A stretch of DNA of 64,000 nt, taken from positions 1 through 64,000 of the forward strand of contig JBGTGP010000040.1 in the NCBI GenBank assembly GCA_041746735.1. The letters run 5' to 3'. Positions within the stretch are counted from its first letter, which is position 1. Each line of letters opens with the position of its first letter. The position numbers and the translations under genes were made by a program. This document shows positions 1 through 9,265 of this stretch, in pieces. The notes below the pieces were generated by a model. It was not told the DNA's origin, made no database searches, and saw only the letters and a program-made list of their open reading frames with translations. Source of the DNA: Opimibacter sp041746735 (GTDB taxonomy: Bacteria > Bacteroidota > Bacteroidia > Chitinophagales > Saprospiraceae).

Positions 1-242
1 ATGACAAATCTTCACTACCATTTTCATGATGCAGCGATGGAGGAATGTGTTTTCATGCAAAATTTACAATCATTCCCACTGGAAACAAATGCAGCGATAA
101 GCTCCCTTTCATTTTTCGTCAGTGTAGATTCGTCAGCCAACAAGACTTGTGCTAACTGATTCAACACCTTACCTGTCTCCGGCCGGAAAGTCATCAGGCT
201 CCGGATACCAGGCGTATTGTTTTTTGTGTCGATGTAAGGCAT
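1..242 (-). pseudogene. AhpD-like / carboxymuconolactone decarboxylase family protein, frameshifted and cut by the window edge
   Basis: The 72 residues from 242 resemble the N-terminus of the peroxidase-related AhpD-like family (usually about 180 residues), which reduces peroxides or acts as a CxxC thiol protein. Visible hallmarks are PGIRSLMTFRPETG, the ERELIAAFVSS helix and the redox motif CKFCMKTH. The frame stops at 24-26, immediately after the CxxC helix. If one base is dropped (or two added) near position 30, the reading continues as HHENGSEDLS to the window edge, which fits the usual continuation of this helix. I read this as a frameshift (real, or a sequencing error) and not as a natural short protein. 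The rest of the gene lies before position 1. Family assignment is fairly sure; the frameshift is inference. Confidence 0.6.
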
Positions 243-287
243 TATTCAATTTTAGATTTTGGATTTTAGAATTTAGATTTTAAATTT

Positions 288-343
288 CTCACCACTCACC
301 ACTCACTACTCACCACTCACTACTCACTACTCACCACTCACCA
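288..343. repeat. Heptamer tandem repeat, 8 units of CTCACCA/CTCACTA
   Basis: Eight exact 7-bp units lie end to end: CTCACCA twice, CTCACTA, CTCACCA, CTCACTA twice, CTCACCA twice. The array sits between the stop of the NarL-type regulator (346) and the start of the AhpD-like gene (242), both on the minus strand. An A/T-rich stretch of repeated ATTTTAGA-like words (about 250-286) adjoins it. Another heptamer array of different sequence lies at 58151-58199. Confidence 0.9.
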
Positions 344-345
344 CT

Positions 346-984
346 TCAATCCATCAAACCTCTCTCCATGGCTATACGCACAATCTCAGCCGAGTTACGT
401 GCACCGAGTTTAGAGCGGAGGTTTTTTCGGTGTGACTCTATCGTTGCGGGACTTACTGTGAGTTGTTGTGCAATTTCCATATCAGACAGTCCGCGAGTGA
501 TCAGTTGGAGTACTTCTTTTTCACGACGTGTCAGGGTGGGGAGAAAAGATTTTGTGGCAGCTTGTTGACGAATCATGTTTCCAACCAGCAGTTCTGTAGC
601 CTGGGAACCGAGATATCTTTTGTTGGCGTTGACTTCCCGGATGGCATGGACCAGTTCCTCTTTCCCCGTGTCCTTCAGCAGATAGCCGTGGGCGCCATTG
701 CGCAGCATCAATTGGACGAAACTCCCCTGATCCAGCATGGTGAGGGCCAGTATTTTGATATGAGGCTGCAGGGCATGTATTCGTGCGGTGGCCTCTACAC
801 CGTCCATATCGGGCATGCTGACATCCATCAGGATAACATCGGGTAAGATAGAGGGAGCTCGCTCGATAGCTTCCTTGCCGTTGGTGGCTTCACCAACGAT
901 AGTAAAGTCAGGTTCCTCTGACAGCATTTGTTTCAGTCCGTCCCGAAGGATCTGGTGGTCATCGACGATCATGATCCGGATCAT
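346..984 (-). CDS. NarL/FixJ-family response regulator (receiver + LuxR HTH)
   Basis: This 212-residue DNA-binding regulator takes phosphate from a histidine kinase. The N-terminal receiver has the acidic pair DD at 8-9, the phospho-acceptor Asp54 in MDVSMP, a Thr at the switch position (LALTML) and the conserved Lys in LLKD. A LuxR-type helix-turn-helix follows, from about residue 148: LTRREKEVLQLI, then the recognition helix SPATIESHRKNLRSKL. Its ATG overlaps the TGA of the upstream kinase gene by four bases (981-984), so the two are translationally coupled and almost certainly a cognate pair. Domain order and length are standard. The target genes cannot be read from the sequence. Confidence 0.93.
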   Translation of the reverse strand: MIRIMIVDDHQILRDGLKQMLSEEPDFTIVGEATNGKEAIERAPSILPDVILMDVSMPDMDGVEATARIHALQPHIKILALTMLDQGSFVQLMLRNGAHGYLLKDTGKEELVHAIREVNANKRYLGSQATELLVGNMIRQQAATKSFLPTLTRREKEVLQLITRGLSDMEIAQQLTVSPATIESHRKNLRSKLGARNSAEIVRIAMERGLMD

Positions 985-2918
985 GTCACCGGGATATGGA
1001 TGGTGACACTTGTGCCTTCACCAGGTGCAGTCCAGATTTCCATTTCACCCCGGATGTAGGCTACCCGTGACCGGATACTCTCCAGTCCCATACCTCCATT
1101 TTCCTGTGTAGGATCATACCCATGACCATCATCCTCTACGACCAAGGTAGCCGACCCATTATGTCGTGAAAGCTGGATCAGCAAATGGCGGGCACCGGCG
1201 TGCCGAAGTACATTGGAGCACAACTCTTGCGCGATCCGGTAGAGCATGATCTCCTTTTCCTGATCCAGGGCATGATCGTAATCGATATTTTGGAAAGAAA
1301 TGTCCAACGCTCTGTCCTGGTGTAAAGCATCCACAAGATCTTCGAGCGCGGCGCTGAGTCCCATACGGATGAGGGCCGGGGGCATCATATTATGCGCAAT
1401 GCGACGTACCTCAGCACTGACCGTATCGATCAGGGCCAGTTGGTCCGGAGTATCCGGGGAGGTGAACGGGTTGTCACCGGAAGCCAACGTATTTCGTGTT
1501 TTGATTTTAAGGGTGGCCAATAGTCCACCGAGACTGTCATGCAAATCCTGTGCGATTCGCTTTCGCTCTTCTTCCTGAGCCGTGATGAGCGTCTGCAAGC
1601 TTTCAACCTGATGCTGCTTCCTGAGCTGGGTGATTTCGTTTTTGTGCAGTGATTCCTGTTGGTGGGTAATGATAGCCTGATCCGCAATATGTCGACGAAG
1701 AATATACAGCACATAGCCCCCGGAAATAAGTAATATCAGGGATAGCCCTATAATCAGGTTTCGTTGAGTCGTCAGTTGTCCTAACATTTGTTGCTGCCCC
1801 ACGATCTGCTGATCCTTGGCACGGGATTCAAACTGGAGTTGGAGTTCTTCTGTCCGGGTTTTGATGTTTTCTTCCATCAATTCCGCTTTGACGGATTCAT
1901 ATCTTTTAAAATAAGCGAGAGCATGTGTCGGTTCGCCCATCCTTTCATATGCCTGACTCATCGCGCGTAATAGGGTCGGGGAAAAATGAACAGAACGGAG
2001 ACTGTCTTTTTCAAGGGCATACGCGGTCTGCCACGCGAGCAATGCTGCTGGAATGTCGCCAGTCGCAGTATACGATTGGCCTAATTGGTAGTAGGACGAA
2101 ATGATTTCCAGGGTCGTCGGCCATTGTTCCAGACGATGTATAGCACGTTGGATAGCGATGATTCGGGCATGTGGGTCATCGATGGTGACAAAGTGGTCGA
2201 TATGCTGAAGGATCTGATTATTGATTTCCAAGGGTGAATACAACTTCAGCAGGTCATCAGCGTAGATGGAGTATACAAGCAAGCTGTCATGTTCACGGGC
2301 CAGTTGGAGCATATGCCGGAGGGCTATCACTTTCCCGGTGCGGTCTGCATGCTCCGGAATCGATTCAATCGCCTGCCGGGCATAACGAAACGCTGCAGTC
2401 GTATTTCCTGCTTTTTGATATACCGATGATATGCCCATATAGGGTGTCCTCAGATGCTGCATGAGGTCATGCGTGGTGTAGAGTGTGATCGCTTGCTGAA
2501 AGTGAGCGATGGCGGAATCCAGTTCATTTTGCTGAATGCCGACCAACCCTAACTGCACATACGTAAACCCTGTTTTTTCCCAATGCTGCTGCTGTTCGAA
2601 AAGATGCCGGGCCTGATGAAAATGATCCCTGGCCTTATAATCTTTCATGATCAGGAAGTAATGTTTGCCCAGGAGGTAGTGCGCCTCTGCTTCGTAAAGA
2701 ACATCAGATTCTTTTTGAGCCAGACGTATGACTTCTTCCAGGTAGATTCTGGTACTGTCGGCCATCAGGTTTTGACGCTGTGCTTTGATCCAAAGACTTT
2801 CCAACGTAGCAGAAGTTGACGCATGCATTATACTGCACATGCAAAGCATCATCAGTAGCCAGCCAATCCGTCCTGAACGGTGTAGCAAACGGGCAGGGAA
2901 TTGATTTTTGGATTTCAC
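981..2918 (-). CDS. TPR-containing sensor histidine kinase (HisKA_3 / NarX-like)
   Basis: A 645-residue sensor kinase. An N-terminal hydrophobic segment (WLLMMLCMCSIM) acts as signal peptide or anchor. Residues about 50-370 form TPR-like helical repeats (EAEAHYLLGKHYF, GFTYVQLGLV, AHFQQAITLY), presumably periplasmic and ligand- or protein-sensing. One transmembrane helix (LIIGLSLILLISGGYVLYIL) is followed by a coiled linker. The HisKA_3 dimerisation box has His460 in RIAQDLHDSLGGLLATL. The ATPase domain has an N-box (AQELCSNVLRHA) and G-boxes (VEDDGHGYD, GMGLESI). It overlaps the response regulator gene by 4 bp. This TPR-kinase architecture is common in Bacteroidota. The signal is unknown. 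Confidence 0.92.
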   Translation of the reverse strand: MKSKNQFPARLLHRSGRIGWLLMMLCMCSIMHASTSATLESLWIKAQRQNLMADSTRIYLEEVIRLAQKESDVLYEAEAHYLLGKHYFLIMKDYKARDHFHQARHLFEQQQHWEKTGFTYVQLGLVGIQQNELDSAIAHFQQAITLYTTHDLMQHLRTPYMGISSVYQKAGNTTAAFRYARQAIESIPEHADRTGKVIALRHMLQLAREHDSLLVYSIYADDLLKLYSPLEINNQILQHIDHFVTIDDPHARIIAIQRAIHRLEQWPTTLEIISSYYQLGQSYTATGDIPAALLAWQTAYALEKDSLRSVHFSPTLLRAMSQAYERMGEPTHALAYFKRYESVKAELMEENIKTRTEELQLQFESRAKDQQIVGQQQMLGQLTTQRNLIIGLSLILLISGGYVLYILRRHIADQAIITHQQESLHKNEITQLRKQHQVESLQTLITAQEEERKRIAQDLHDSLGGLLATLKIKTRNTLASGDNPFTSPDTPDQLALIDTVSAEVRRIAHNMMPPALIRMGLSAALEDLVDALHQDRALDISFQNIDYDHALDQEKEIMLYRIAQELCSNVLRHAGARHLLIQLSRHNGSATLVVEDDGHGYDPTQENGGMGLESIRSRVAYIRGEMEIWTAPGEGTSVTIHIPVT

Positions 2919-2996
2919 TCTCTATATCTGCGCTAAAACAACTCAATATACTATAACTGGCGCCTTTGCAAACAGGCTGCAAGGCAGATAGACGGT

Positions 2997-5900
2997 TTAG
3001 TCTTTTTCTTTCAATAGTTCCACTTCTTGTTGCAGTGCTTCGATCCTGTTGAGCAATTCTTCGTTTTGTGCTGACAATTCCTGTATGCCACGGACCAGCA
3101 CCGGGATGAGTTTTTGGTAGTTCATGGACCAGAGTTCATCTTGTTCATTGGCGGGTTTGTTGACCACTTCCGGGATGATATCATGCACGTCCTGGGCAAT
3201 AAAGCCGATATCCGGTGTTACAGGACCGGCCATGGTGATGGCTCCATCTTCGGTCGTGACAGAACTCTGATGCAGGTAGGATTTGGGTTCCAGGCGGAGG
3301 AGGTCTTTCAGGCCGTATGTCACGGGCTGGATCGATGATTTGATACGGCGGTCACTATAGGTATTCCAGGCAACGGCTATAGCCTGGCCTATCATTTGTG
3401 TGGAATTATTAATGAGCGTGAGGGCATGCGTCGGAGTACCGTTTGTGGCCAGGATGGTGCCGCCGTTACTGTGTACCAGCATTTTGGTACCGTTATCGAT
3501 CCGGACCCGGAAAGCATCTTCTGCGGCGAGAGCATTGACATTGAGCCGGCAATCGGTACCGTTCACGCCGATGCCCATAGTGCCATTTATACCGATGACA
3601 TTGGCGCTAAAATCACCCTGGATCAGTGGCGTCGAGGTGTTGGAATTGGCGATCATCAAGCGGTTGCTGCCTGTGGCGGTAGCTCCAACACTTCTCCCGA
3701 TAAATACATTGCCGGTGCCCACATTGTCACGACCGGCCTCGAAACCGATGAGGACGTTGTCGTTTCCGGTATTTTTTTGGCCGGCATCCACGCCGACCGC
3801 AACATTGCGGGTTCCACTAACATTGTCGCGAAGGGCTACAGGGCCTACAGCCACATTGCGATCACCCGTAGTTTTTTGTAAGGCGAAACTTCCGGCAGCC
3901 AGATTATAGTCTCCACCTGTGTTTTCATTGAGCGTCAGATACCCAATAGCTGTATTATGGAATCCAACTGTATTAAAATACATGGCACTTGCGCCTATGG
4001 CCGTATTGGAGTATCCGAACGTATTGGAGGTCATCGACTTGGATCCGATGGAGGTATTTAATGTGGCCAGGTTGACATTATTTGTACCCAATCCATTAAA
4101 AAACAAAGCTGAGTCTCCGATTGCGACGTTGTTGGAATGGAGGATATTGTTCCACAAAGTACGGTTCCCTAAGGCAGTATTGGCTTGGCCACTACTGTTG
4201 CTACGCATGGCCTGGAAGCCGGTGGCTGTATTTCTCCAGCCTGTAGTATTGGAAAACATAGCCTTGGATCCCATGGCTGTATTCAGGGTGCCCTGGTTGC
4301 CGGTAGCATTTAGCCCATTATTATACAAAGCAGAATCACCGACAGCGACGAGGTTGGATTTAACCGTATTCCGATACAGCGCATAGCTTCCTACGGCGAC
4401 GTTGGCGGACCCCGTGGTATTGTTTTCAAGAGCACTATATCCTGCAGCCAGGTTCCTGTGTCCATTAGAAGACCGTAAAGATGAATAACCAATGGCGGTG
4501 TTAAAATTCCCAAGCGTGTTGGCTATCATAGCTTCTTTGCCAATCGCTGTGTTGGACATTCCTTCGGTATTATTCAACATGGACTCCGAACCAACAGCTG
4601 TATTGTTGTCACCGATGATATTACTATGTAGGGCCAAAGATCCCAGACCCGTGTTAAAGGCCCCTGATGTATTTTCTCTGAGTGCCGTAAATCCTACAGC
4701 AGTATTATTATCATTTGTGTTCCTTTGTAGCGATTCTGATCCAAAAGCCGTGTTTTGCCATCCGTTTACGTTATCGCGAAGTGATTCAAAACCGGTCGCA
4801 GTGTTGTCTCTTCCGGTCTTATTACCAAATAAGGCTTTTGACCCAATACCAGTGTTTTTTGAACCTTGGTTTCCTGTAGCTCCAAGTCCATTATTAAACA
4901 AAGCAGAATCACCAACAGCGACCAAATTGGATTTATTGCTGTTCAAATACAAAGCACGGACTCCCATCGCTACATTGGAGTAGCCGCTGATATTGCCTAA
5001 CATGGCTTCGAACCCAACGGCGACATTTTGATTCCCGCTTGAATGAAAGAGTGATCTTGCGCCAAGGGCAGTGTTGTTTTGTGAGGAACTGCTACTGGAC
5101 ATGGCTTGTTGACCTATTGCTGTATTATAATTGCCAGTATAGTTGTTGACCAAAGCATCAGAGCCCAAGGCGGTATTATAACTTCCGGTAGAACTGAACA
5201 TACTACCATCGCCTACTGCTGTATTATACTCTCCTCCTGTATTCTGCCGGAGTGATGAGTTGCCAATAGCAGTGTTGTGGGAGCCTGTGGTTTGTGACCA
5301 CGATGCTTGATAACCGATTGCCGTATTGTTCTCGGAGTTGCTTTGTAACAAGGCTTCTGATCCTACGGCTGTGTTTTGATTCCCTGTCAAATTGCTTAGC
5401 AATGCATGTGTACCAACAGCAATGTTGTTGTATCCTTCCGTATTCCCATACAATGCTTGGTAGCCCATAGAAGTATTACTGAATCCTGCAGTATTACTAT
5501 ACAATGCTTTTGAACCTACGGCCGTGTTTTGTATAGCCAGATAGTTTTCGGAAACGTTAAAGCCGTTGTTATATAAGGCTGAATCACCCACAGCGACCAG
5601 GTGTGATTGTTCTGTATTCCAATAGAGTGCAGCGGTTCCCACAGCGACATTGCGAGTCCCCAAAGTTGTTTTGTTCATAGCGGTATACCCGACTGCAATA
5701 TTTTGATCACTCAGATTGTCTGTCAAGGCTCCAGCCCCTAAGGCAACATTTCTGTGTCCGGAAACACTCTTAAGCATGGCACTCCAGCCCACAACTGTAT
5801 TGTACTCACCTGAAGTACTATAGAACATAGCCTGATTTCCAATGCTCACGTTCCTGCTGCCTGTCTGATTGTAATATTGAGACGCATAGCCAATCGCGAC

Positions 5901-6770
5901 ATTGCGTTCTCCGTCAGTATTCGCTAACAATGCCAGGGAGCCTAATGCCGTGTTCAAATCTCCTGTAGTATTACTTCGCAAGGCTGCAGTCCCTATTGCC
6001 GTATTATCTCTGCCGGTAGTATTGTGTCGCAGGCTCTCTCCTCCTATGGCTACATTTGAGAACCCTCTGGTATTGGATACCAGGGAACGACTCCCTACTG
6101 CAATATTGAACCGTGATTCATACATCCCAGTAGCTCCTAACCCATTATGGTACAGCGCAGAATCACCCACGGCAATATTATAGGATCGGGTCGTATTTAA
6201 GGCCAAAGCATTGGCCCCTATCGCGATAGACTGTTGTCCTGAGCTATTTGACCTACCGGCCCGATATCCCAAAAACACATTGAATTCCGAAGAATCCATC
6301 ACACTCATGCTGCCCGCATCTTCACCGATATAGACACTGTTGTCGGTTGCATTGAGATGAAGCGTGCGGTCATCCATCTTCATCAACGTGACACCACCTG
6401 CCGTAAATCGAATGGTATCTTCATCGGGAGTTGCTTCCACTTCGATCCGCGTATCTCCATCAGCATCACTGAGGATGGCCGCAATTCCGCTTTTAATCTC
6501 GATCCATTGACTACCGGTAAAGCACCAGAAATTGTATGAGTCCATATCATAGACCATCAACCCGGTGGCCGGACCCGATATCGCTATACGCTCAGCACTG
6601 GTCATGCGCGGAATCAACAAACCTTTGGCCGTACTCTGGATGTCCAGCATCGCACTGGGATGTGGTGGTGTAGCTGTAGGGGTGATACTGACAGCCTGGG
6701 CTTGCGCGATATGCGTATAAACCAGGAGCAGGAGGATCGATAGGGAATGGAGCAGGATGATTTTTTTCAT
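2997..6770 (-). CDS. Head-repeat surface protein with C-terminal S74 endosialidase-type chaperone domain
   Basis: 1257 residues. A signal peptide ending near AQAQA suggests export. A short N-terminal domain of the kind seen in Bacteroidota tail-fibre-like proteins (PHPSAMLDIQSTAKGLLIPR) follows. From about residue 145 to 1040 the protein is one long array of roughly 14-17-residue units of the pattern NTAxGxxALxxNTxGxxN, like the left-handed beta-roll of YadA-type heads. Five super-repeats carry a VAVGDSALYNNGL block. The C-terminus has the S74 intramolecular chaperone motif SDRRIKSSI (Ser/Asp/Arg/Lys present), then IGFIAQDV and a heptad coiled coil (LSAQNEELLNRIEALQQEV). By homology the tail would trimerise the fibre and cleave itself off before the Ser. 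No T9SS signal is seen, so how it reaches the surface is open. Confidence 0.85.
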   Translation of the reverse strand: MKKIILLHSLSILLLLVYTHIAQAQAVSITPTATPPHPSAMLDIQSTAKGLLIPRMTSAERIAISGPATGLMVYDMDSYNFWCFTGSQWIEIKSGIAAILSDADGDTRIEVEATPDEDTIRFTAGGVTLMKMDDRTLHLNATDNSVYIGEDAGSMSVMDSSEFNVFLGYRAGRSNSSGQQSIAIGANALALNTTRSYNIAVGDSALYHNGLGATGMYESRFNIAVGSRSLVSNTRGFSNVAIGGESLRHNTTGRDNTAIGTAALRSNTTGDLNTALGSLALLANTDGERNVAIGYASQYYNQTGSRNVSIGNQAMFYSTSGEYNTVVGWSAMLKSVSGHRNVALGAGALTDNLSDQNIAVGYTAMNKTTLGTRNVAVGTAALYWNTEQSHLVAVGDSALYNNGFNVSENYLAIQNTAVGSKALYSNTAGFSNTSMGYQALYGNTEGYNNIAVGTHALLSNLTGNQNTAVGSEALLQSNSENNTAIGYQASWSQTTGSHNTAIGNSSLRQNTGGEYNTAVGDGSMFSSTGSYNTALGSDALVNNYTGNYNTAIGQQAMSSSSSSQNNTALGARSLFHSSGNQNVAVGFEAMLGNISGYSNVAMGVRALYLNSNKSNLVAVGDSALFNNGLGATGNQGSKNTGIGSKALFGNKTGRDNTATGFESLRDNVNGWQNTAFGSESLQRNTNDNNTAVGFTALRENTSGAFNTGLGSLALHSNIIGDNNTAVGSESMLNNTEGMSNTAIGKEAMIANTLGNFNTAIGYSSLRSSNGHRNLAAGYSALENNTTGSANVAVGSYALYRNTVKSNLVAVGDSALYNNGLNATGNQGTLNTAMGSKAMFSNTTGWRNTATGFQAMRSNSSGQANTALGNRTLWNNILHSNNVAIGDSALFFNGLGTNNVNLATLNTSIGSKSMTSNTFGYSNTAIGASAMYFNTVGFHNTAIGYLTLNENTGGDYNLAAGSFALQKTTGDRNVAVGPVALRDNVSGTRNVAVGVDAGQKNTGNDNVLIGFEAGRDNVGTGNVFIGRSVGATATGSNRLMIANSNTSTPLIQGDFSANVIGINGTMGIGVNGTDCRLNVNALAAEDAFRVRIDNGTKMLVHSNGGTILATNGTPTHALTLINNSTQMIGQAIAVAWNTYSDRRIKSSIQPVTYGLKDLLRLEPKSYLHQSSVTTEDGAITMAGPVTPDIGFIAQDVHDIIPEVVNKPANEQDELWSMNYQKLIPVLVRGIQELSAQNEELLNRIEALQQEVELLKEKD

Positions 6771-7024
6771 AACATTGGTATTTATGACTACAAGGTCATC
6801 CTGCTACTTCACCCCTGCATCACCGATGACAGGGAGTGACGGTGTATCCCTTCCCGGAGGGATTTCATTAACGTCACGTAAACACATCATTTTCTAAAGG
6901 TGAGCATTTGTTGGCCGTGCTGGCGCGACACCGGTCTGGCGCTTCATGGTTTCCTGGCCATTCATAAGGGAAAGTGGCAAAGGCCTTTATATTTACGTAT
7001 CATTTTATTTTACGCTACTACCAA

Positions 7025-7816
7025 ATGTCACTACATATGCTGACGCGCCTTTTTCTCAGGGACTCCTTTATCCTGTTGCTGATCCTCCTCAATGCCCTGA
7101 TCATTTTTATCAGCGGGTTTGACCTCGGACCAAAGGGTAATTATATTTTTACATTCCTGGATCATCTGGTCACCATTCTCTTTATTGCAGAAATGATCAT
7201 CAAACTCCGGGTGTACGGCAAAAGTTATTTTTCTTCCACATGGAATCAGTTCGACTTTTTACTGGTGATGTTATCTGTACCAGCTCTGCTGACATTTCTC
7301 TTGAATTTAAACATTCAGGACTTCAGTTTTCTTCTGGTATTCCGGGTACTCCGGGTTTTTAAATCCTTTCGTTTTCTCAAATTCATTCCCGGTATCGATG
7401 ACCTCCTTCGCGGGATACGACGGGCCCTGAAAGCGTCCATTATTGTGATTTTGGGTTTTATGATTTATATCTTTATCATCGGTATCTTTTCCTTTTATCT
7501 TTTTAAGGAGAGTTCGCCGGAGTGCTTCCGCAATCCCGTCATGGCACTGTATTCCACCTTCAAGATATTTACCATCGAGGGCTGGTTTGAAATACCGGAG
7601 AAAGTCGCTGAAGGGCTGTCAGCCACTTCGGCATTTTTTGTCTATATCTATTTCATCTTCGTGGTCCTCAGTGGAGGTATCCTAGGGTTGTCACTGGTCA
7701 ATTCCATCTTTGTCGAAGCGATGGTCAGTGACAATAATGACGAGCTCGAACGAAAACTGGAAGGCCTGGAAGCCAAGATTGACCGACTACTGGACCATCA
7801 GGAGAATAAAGAATGA
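7025..7816 (+). CDS. Single-domain voltage-gated cation channel (ion transporter, NaChBac/Cav-like)
   Basis: A six-helix ion transport protein that would assemble as a tetramer in the inner membrane. S1-S3 are hydrophobic. S4 carries spaced arginines/lysines in FRVLRVFKSFRFLKF. The pore loop and filter read FKIFTIEGWFEIP between S5 and S6, and S6 is VYIYFIFVVLSGGILGLSLVNSIF. A charged coiled coil (DELERKLEGLEAKIDRLL) ends the protein, as in bacterial Nav channels, where it forms a four-helix bundle. The filter has Glu-Gly-Trp, not the Glu-Ser-Trp of sodium channels. A GTG start at 6974 is also in frame; I prefer the ATG at 7025 because it gives the usual short N-terminus. A lipoprotein hydrolase gene follows 7 bp later, so they are probably co-transcribed. 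Confidence 0.88.
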   Translation: MSLHMLTRLFLRDSFILLLILLNALIIFISGFDLGPKGNYIFTFLDHLVTILFIAEMIIKLRVYGKSYFSSTWNQFDFLLVMLSVPALLTFLLNLNIQDFSFLLVFRVLRVFKSFRFLKFIPGIDDLLRGIRRALKASIIVILGFMIYIFIIGIFSFYLFKESSPECFRNPVMALYSTFKIFTIEGWFEIPEKVAEGLSATSAFFVYIYFIFVVLSGGILGLSLVNSIFVEAMVSDNNDELERKLEGLEAKIDRLLDHQENKE

Positions 7817-7823
7817 TCTGGCC

Positions 7824-8816
7824 ATGACGTTGATATGGATTAGAAAAGGGTGGATCGTATTTAGTTTGGCCAGTATCGCACTGAATTGCTCTCCAGCAAA
7901 GCCGCATAAGCCGGAGACGTTTCCAGGCACGGATCATCACGTCCATATCCTGAGTCCTGATCTCATCCGAATGTGGAAGGACATGGGAATTCCTTTTTCC
8001 AATCCTGATGAAGCATATTCAGATATAGATACCATCCTGGTCAGAAATGGAGCAGAACAGGTGACGTTGATCTCGATGGCCTATGTACACAGCGCAGTAG
8101 CATACGGTATCGGTATAGGAGATCCTGACAGCATGATCCGCGCTGAGAACAATTATCTGGCCTCCAGCCGAAATCGCTTTCCTGATCGGATTAAGGCATA
8201 CTACGGTATAGATCCATTGCAGGATGCGGCTATGAAGGAGATCATGAGATGCCATGATACGCTTAAGCTCGATGGAATCAAACTCCATTTCAATGCCTCC
8301 CAGATATATCTGACCGTTTCGGAGCATCTGGAGCGTGTAAGGACGATCTTTTCCTGGGCCTCTGAGCATCGTGTGCCGGTACTCCTTCACTTCGACAATA
8401 GTCATCTGAAATTTGGACGTCGCGATATGCTGATTCTGGCGGATTCCGTACTGGCAGATCTGGACTTTGCTGAGGTCCAGATCGCTCATTTTGGCACATC
8501 CGGTGGTTTTAGCTTACGCACACAGGAGATTCTGGATGTATATCTGGAGTTGCGAACACTGGGACATCCATCGATGCGGCACAAGATCATTTGGGATATC
8601 TCAGCCGTGGCACTGGATAAGGAGAGTGAAGGGGTGGCCGAACTGACAGATGATGAGTTTACCCGGCTGGCCAAGTATTGCCGCAAGATCGGATTCGGCC
8701 GTATTCGCTTTGGTACAGATTATCCATTGTACACAGCGAAGGAGTATCTGGATGTGTTGATTTGTAAATTGGGTTTGACCTCCCGGGAAATAGCAAAGTT
8801 GCTGGAGGACAAATGA
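7824..8816 (+). CDS. Amidohydrolase-2-like TIM-barrel hydrolase, lipoprotein
   Basis: About 330 residues. The ATG at 7824 gives a lipoprotein signal with lipobox ASIALNC, so the longer upstream reading frame from 7710, which overlaps the channel gene, is rejected. The mature part begins with the metal-binding HHVH motif. Later come an HF..SH segment (VLLHFDNSH), IAHFGTSGG and a C-terminal FGTDYP motif, where Asp is the usual last metal ligand of amidohydrolases. This fits a metal-dependent hydrolase anchored to the envelope. The substrate is unknown. It lies 7 bp after the cation channel gene on the same strand. Confidence 0.75.
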   Translation: MTLIWIRKGWIVFSLASIALNCSPAKPHKPETFPGTDHHVHILSPDLIRMWKDMGIPFSNPDEAYSDIDTILVRNGAEQVTLISMAYVHSAVAYGIGIGDPDSMIRAENNYLASSRNRFPDRIKAYYGIDPLQDAAMKEIMRCHDTLKLDGIKLHFNASQIYLTVSEHLERVRTIFSWASEHRVPVLLHFDNSHLKFGRRDMLILADSVLADLDFAEVQIAHFGTSGGFSLRTQEILDVYLELRTLGHPSMRHKIIWDISAVALDKESEGVAELTDDEFTRLAKYCRKIGFGRIRFGTDYPLYTAKEYLDVLICKLGLTSREIAKLLEDK

Positions 8817-8929
8817 GCTGCTTTACCCCGGGAATGTAACCAGACAATAATATGGCTGAATTCCAGCTCAAAATGTGCTCATCTAAGTCTTTTTTTATAG
8901 TATATTGCAGTTGAAATTAAAAAAATGAC

Positions 8930-9196
8930 ATGAGCAAGACCTCTGCTTCTGATCATGCTGCCATCCATGAGAACCCGAAATCCAACAATACGGACTCGAC
9001 ACACCGTGTCTGGTTATTTCAGGGTCTTTTCTGGGGTGTCATGATGTTTGTTTTTATGGGAATACTGCACCCTTTATCGGAAGGTACAGTACTGACAACG
9101 AAGAGACTGGTTTTCTCTTTTATATTCTGGATGGTTGGTGGTCTCGCGTTTGGATTTTTATTGAAAGCGATCCAGGTGAAATGGGGTAAGAAGTAA
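8930..9196 (+). CDS. Small two-helix membrane protein, unknown
   Basis: 88 residues. A polar N-terminus of about 25 residues is followed by two predicted membrane helices (LFQGLFWGVMMFVFMGIL and LVFSFIFWMVGGLAFGFLL) and a short basic tail. I do not recognise a family. The A/T-rich region just upstream (8885-8925) and the tight, stop-bounded frame with no competing ORF support it as a real gene. It stands between the hydrolase and another unknown lipoprotein, both on the plus strand. Confidence 0.6.
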   Translation: MSKTSASDHAAIHENPKSNNTDSTHRVWLFQGLFWGVMMFVFMGILHPLSEGTVLTTKRLVFSFIFWMVGGLAFGFLLKAIQVKWGKK

Positions 9197-9265
9197 TTTT
9201 ATTTTTTTAGCATGAAGGGCATAGTCTGACAAAGTTTTTCTTTCAGGATATAAAAATTCTGCTGC

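Noticed and set aside
3396..4983. Several plus-strand open frames of 150-170 codons inside the S74 protein gene
   Set aside because: They are antisense frames created by the short-period coding repeat (regular VLxxxxxPxAV-like patterns) and show no start or family support.
6846..6863. Hairpin ATCCCT/AGGGAT upstream of the S74 protein
   Set aside because: The stem is only 6 bp and has no T-run on either side; could be chance.
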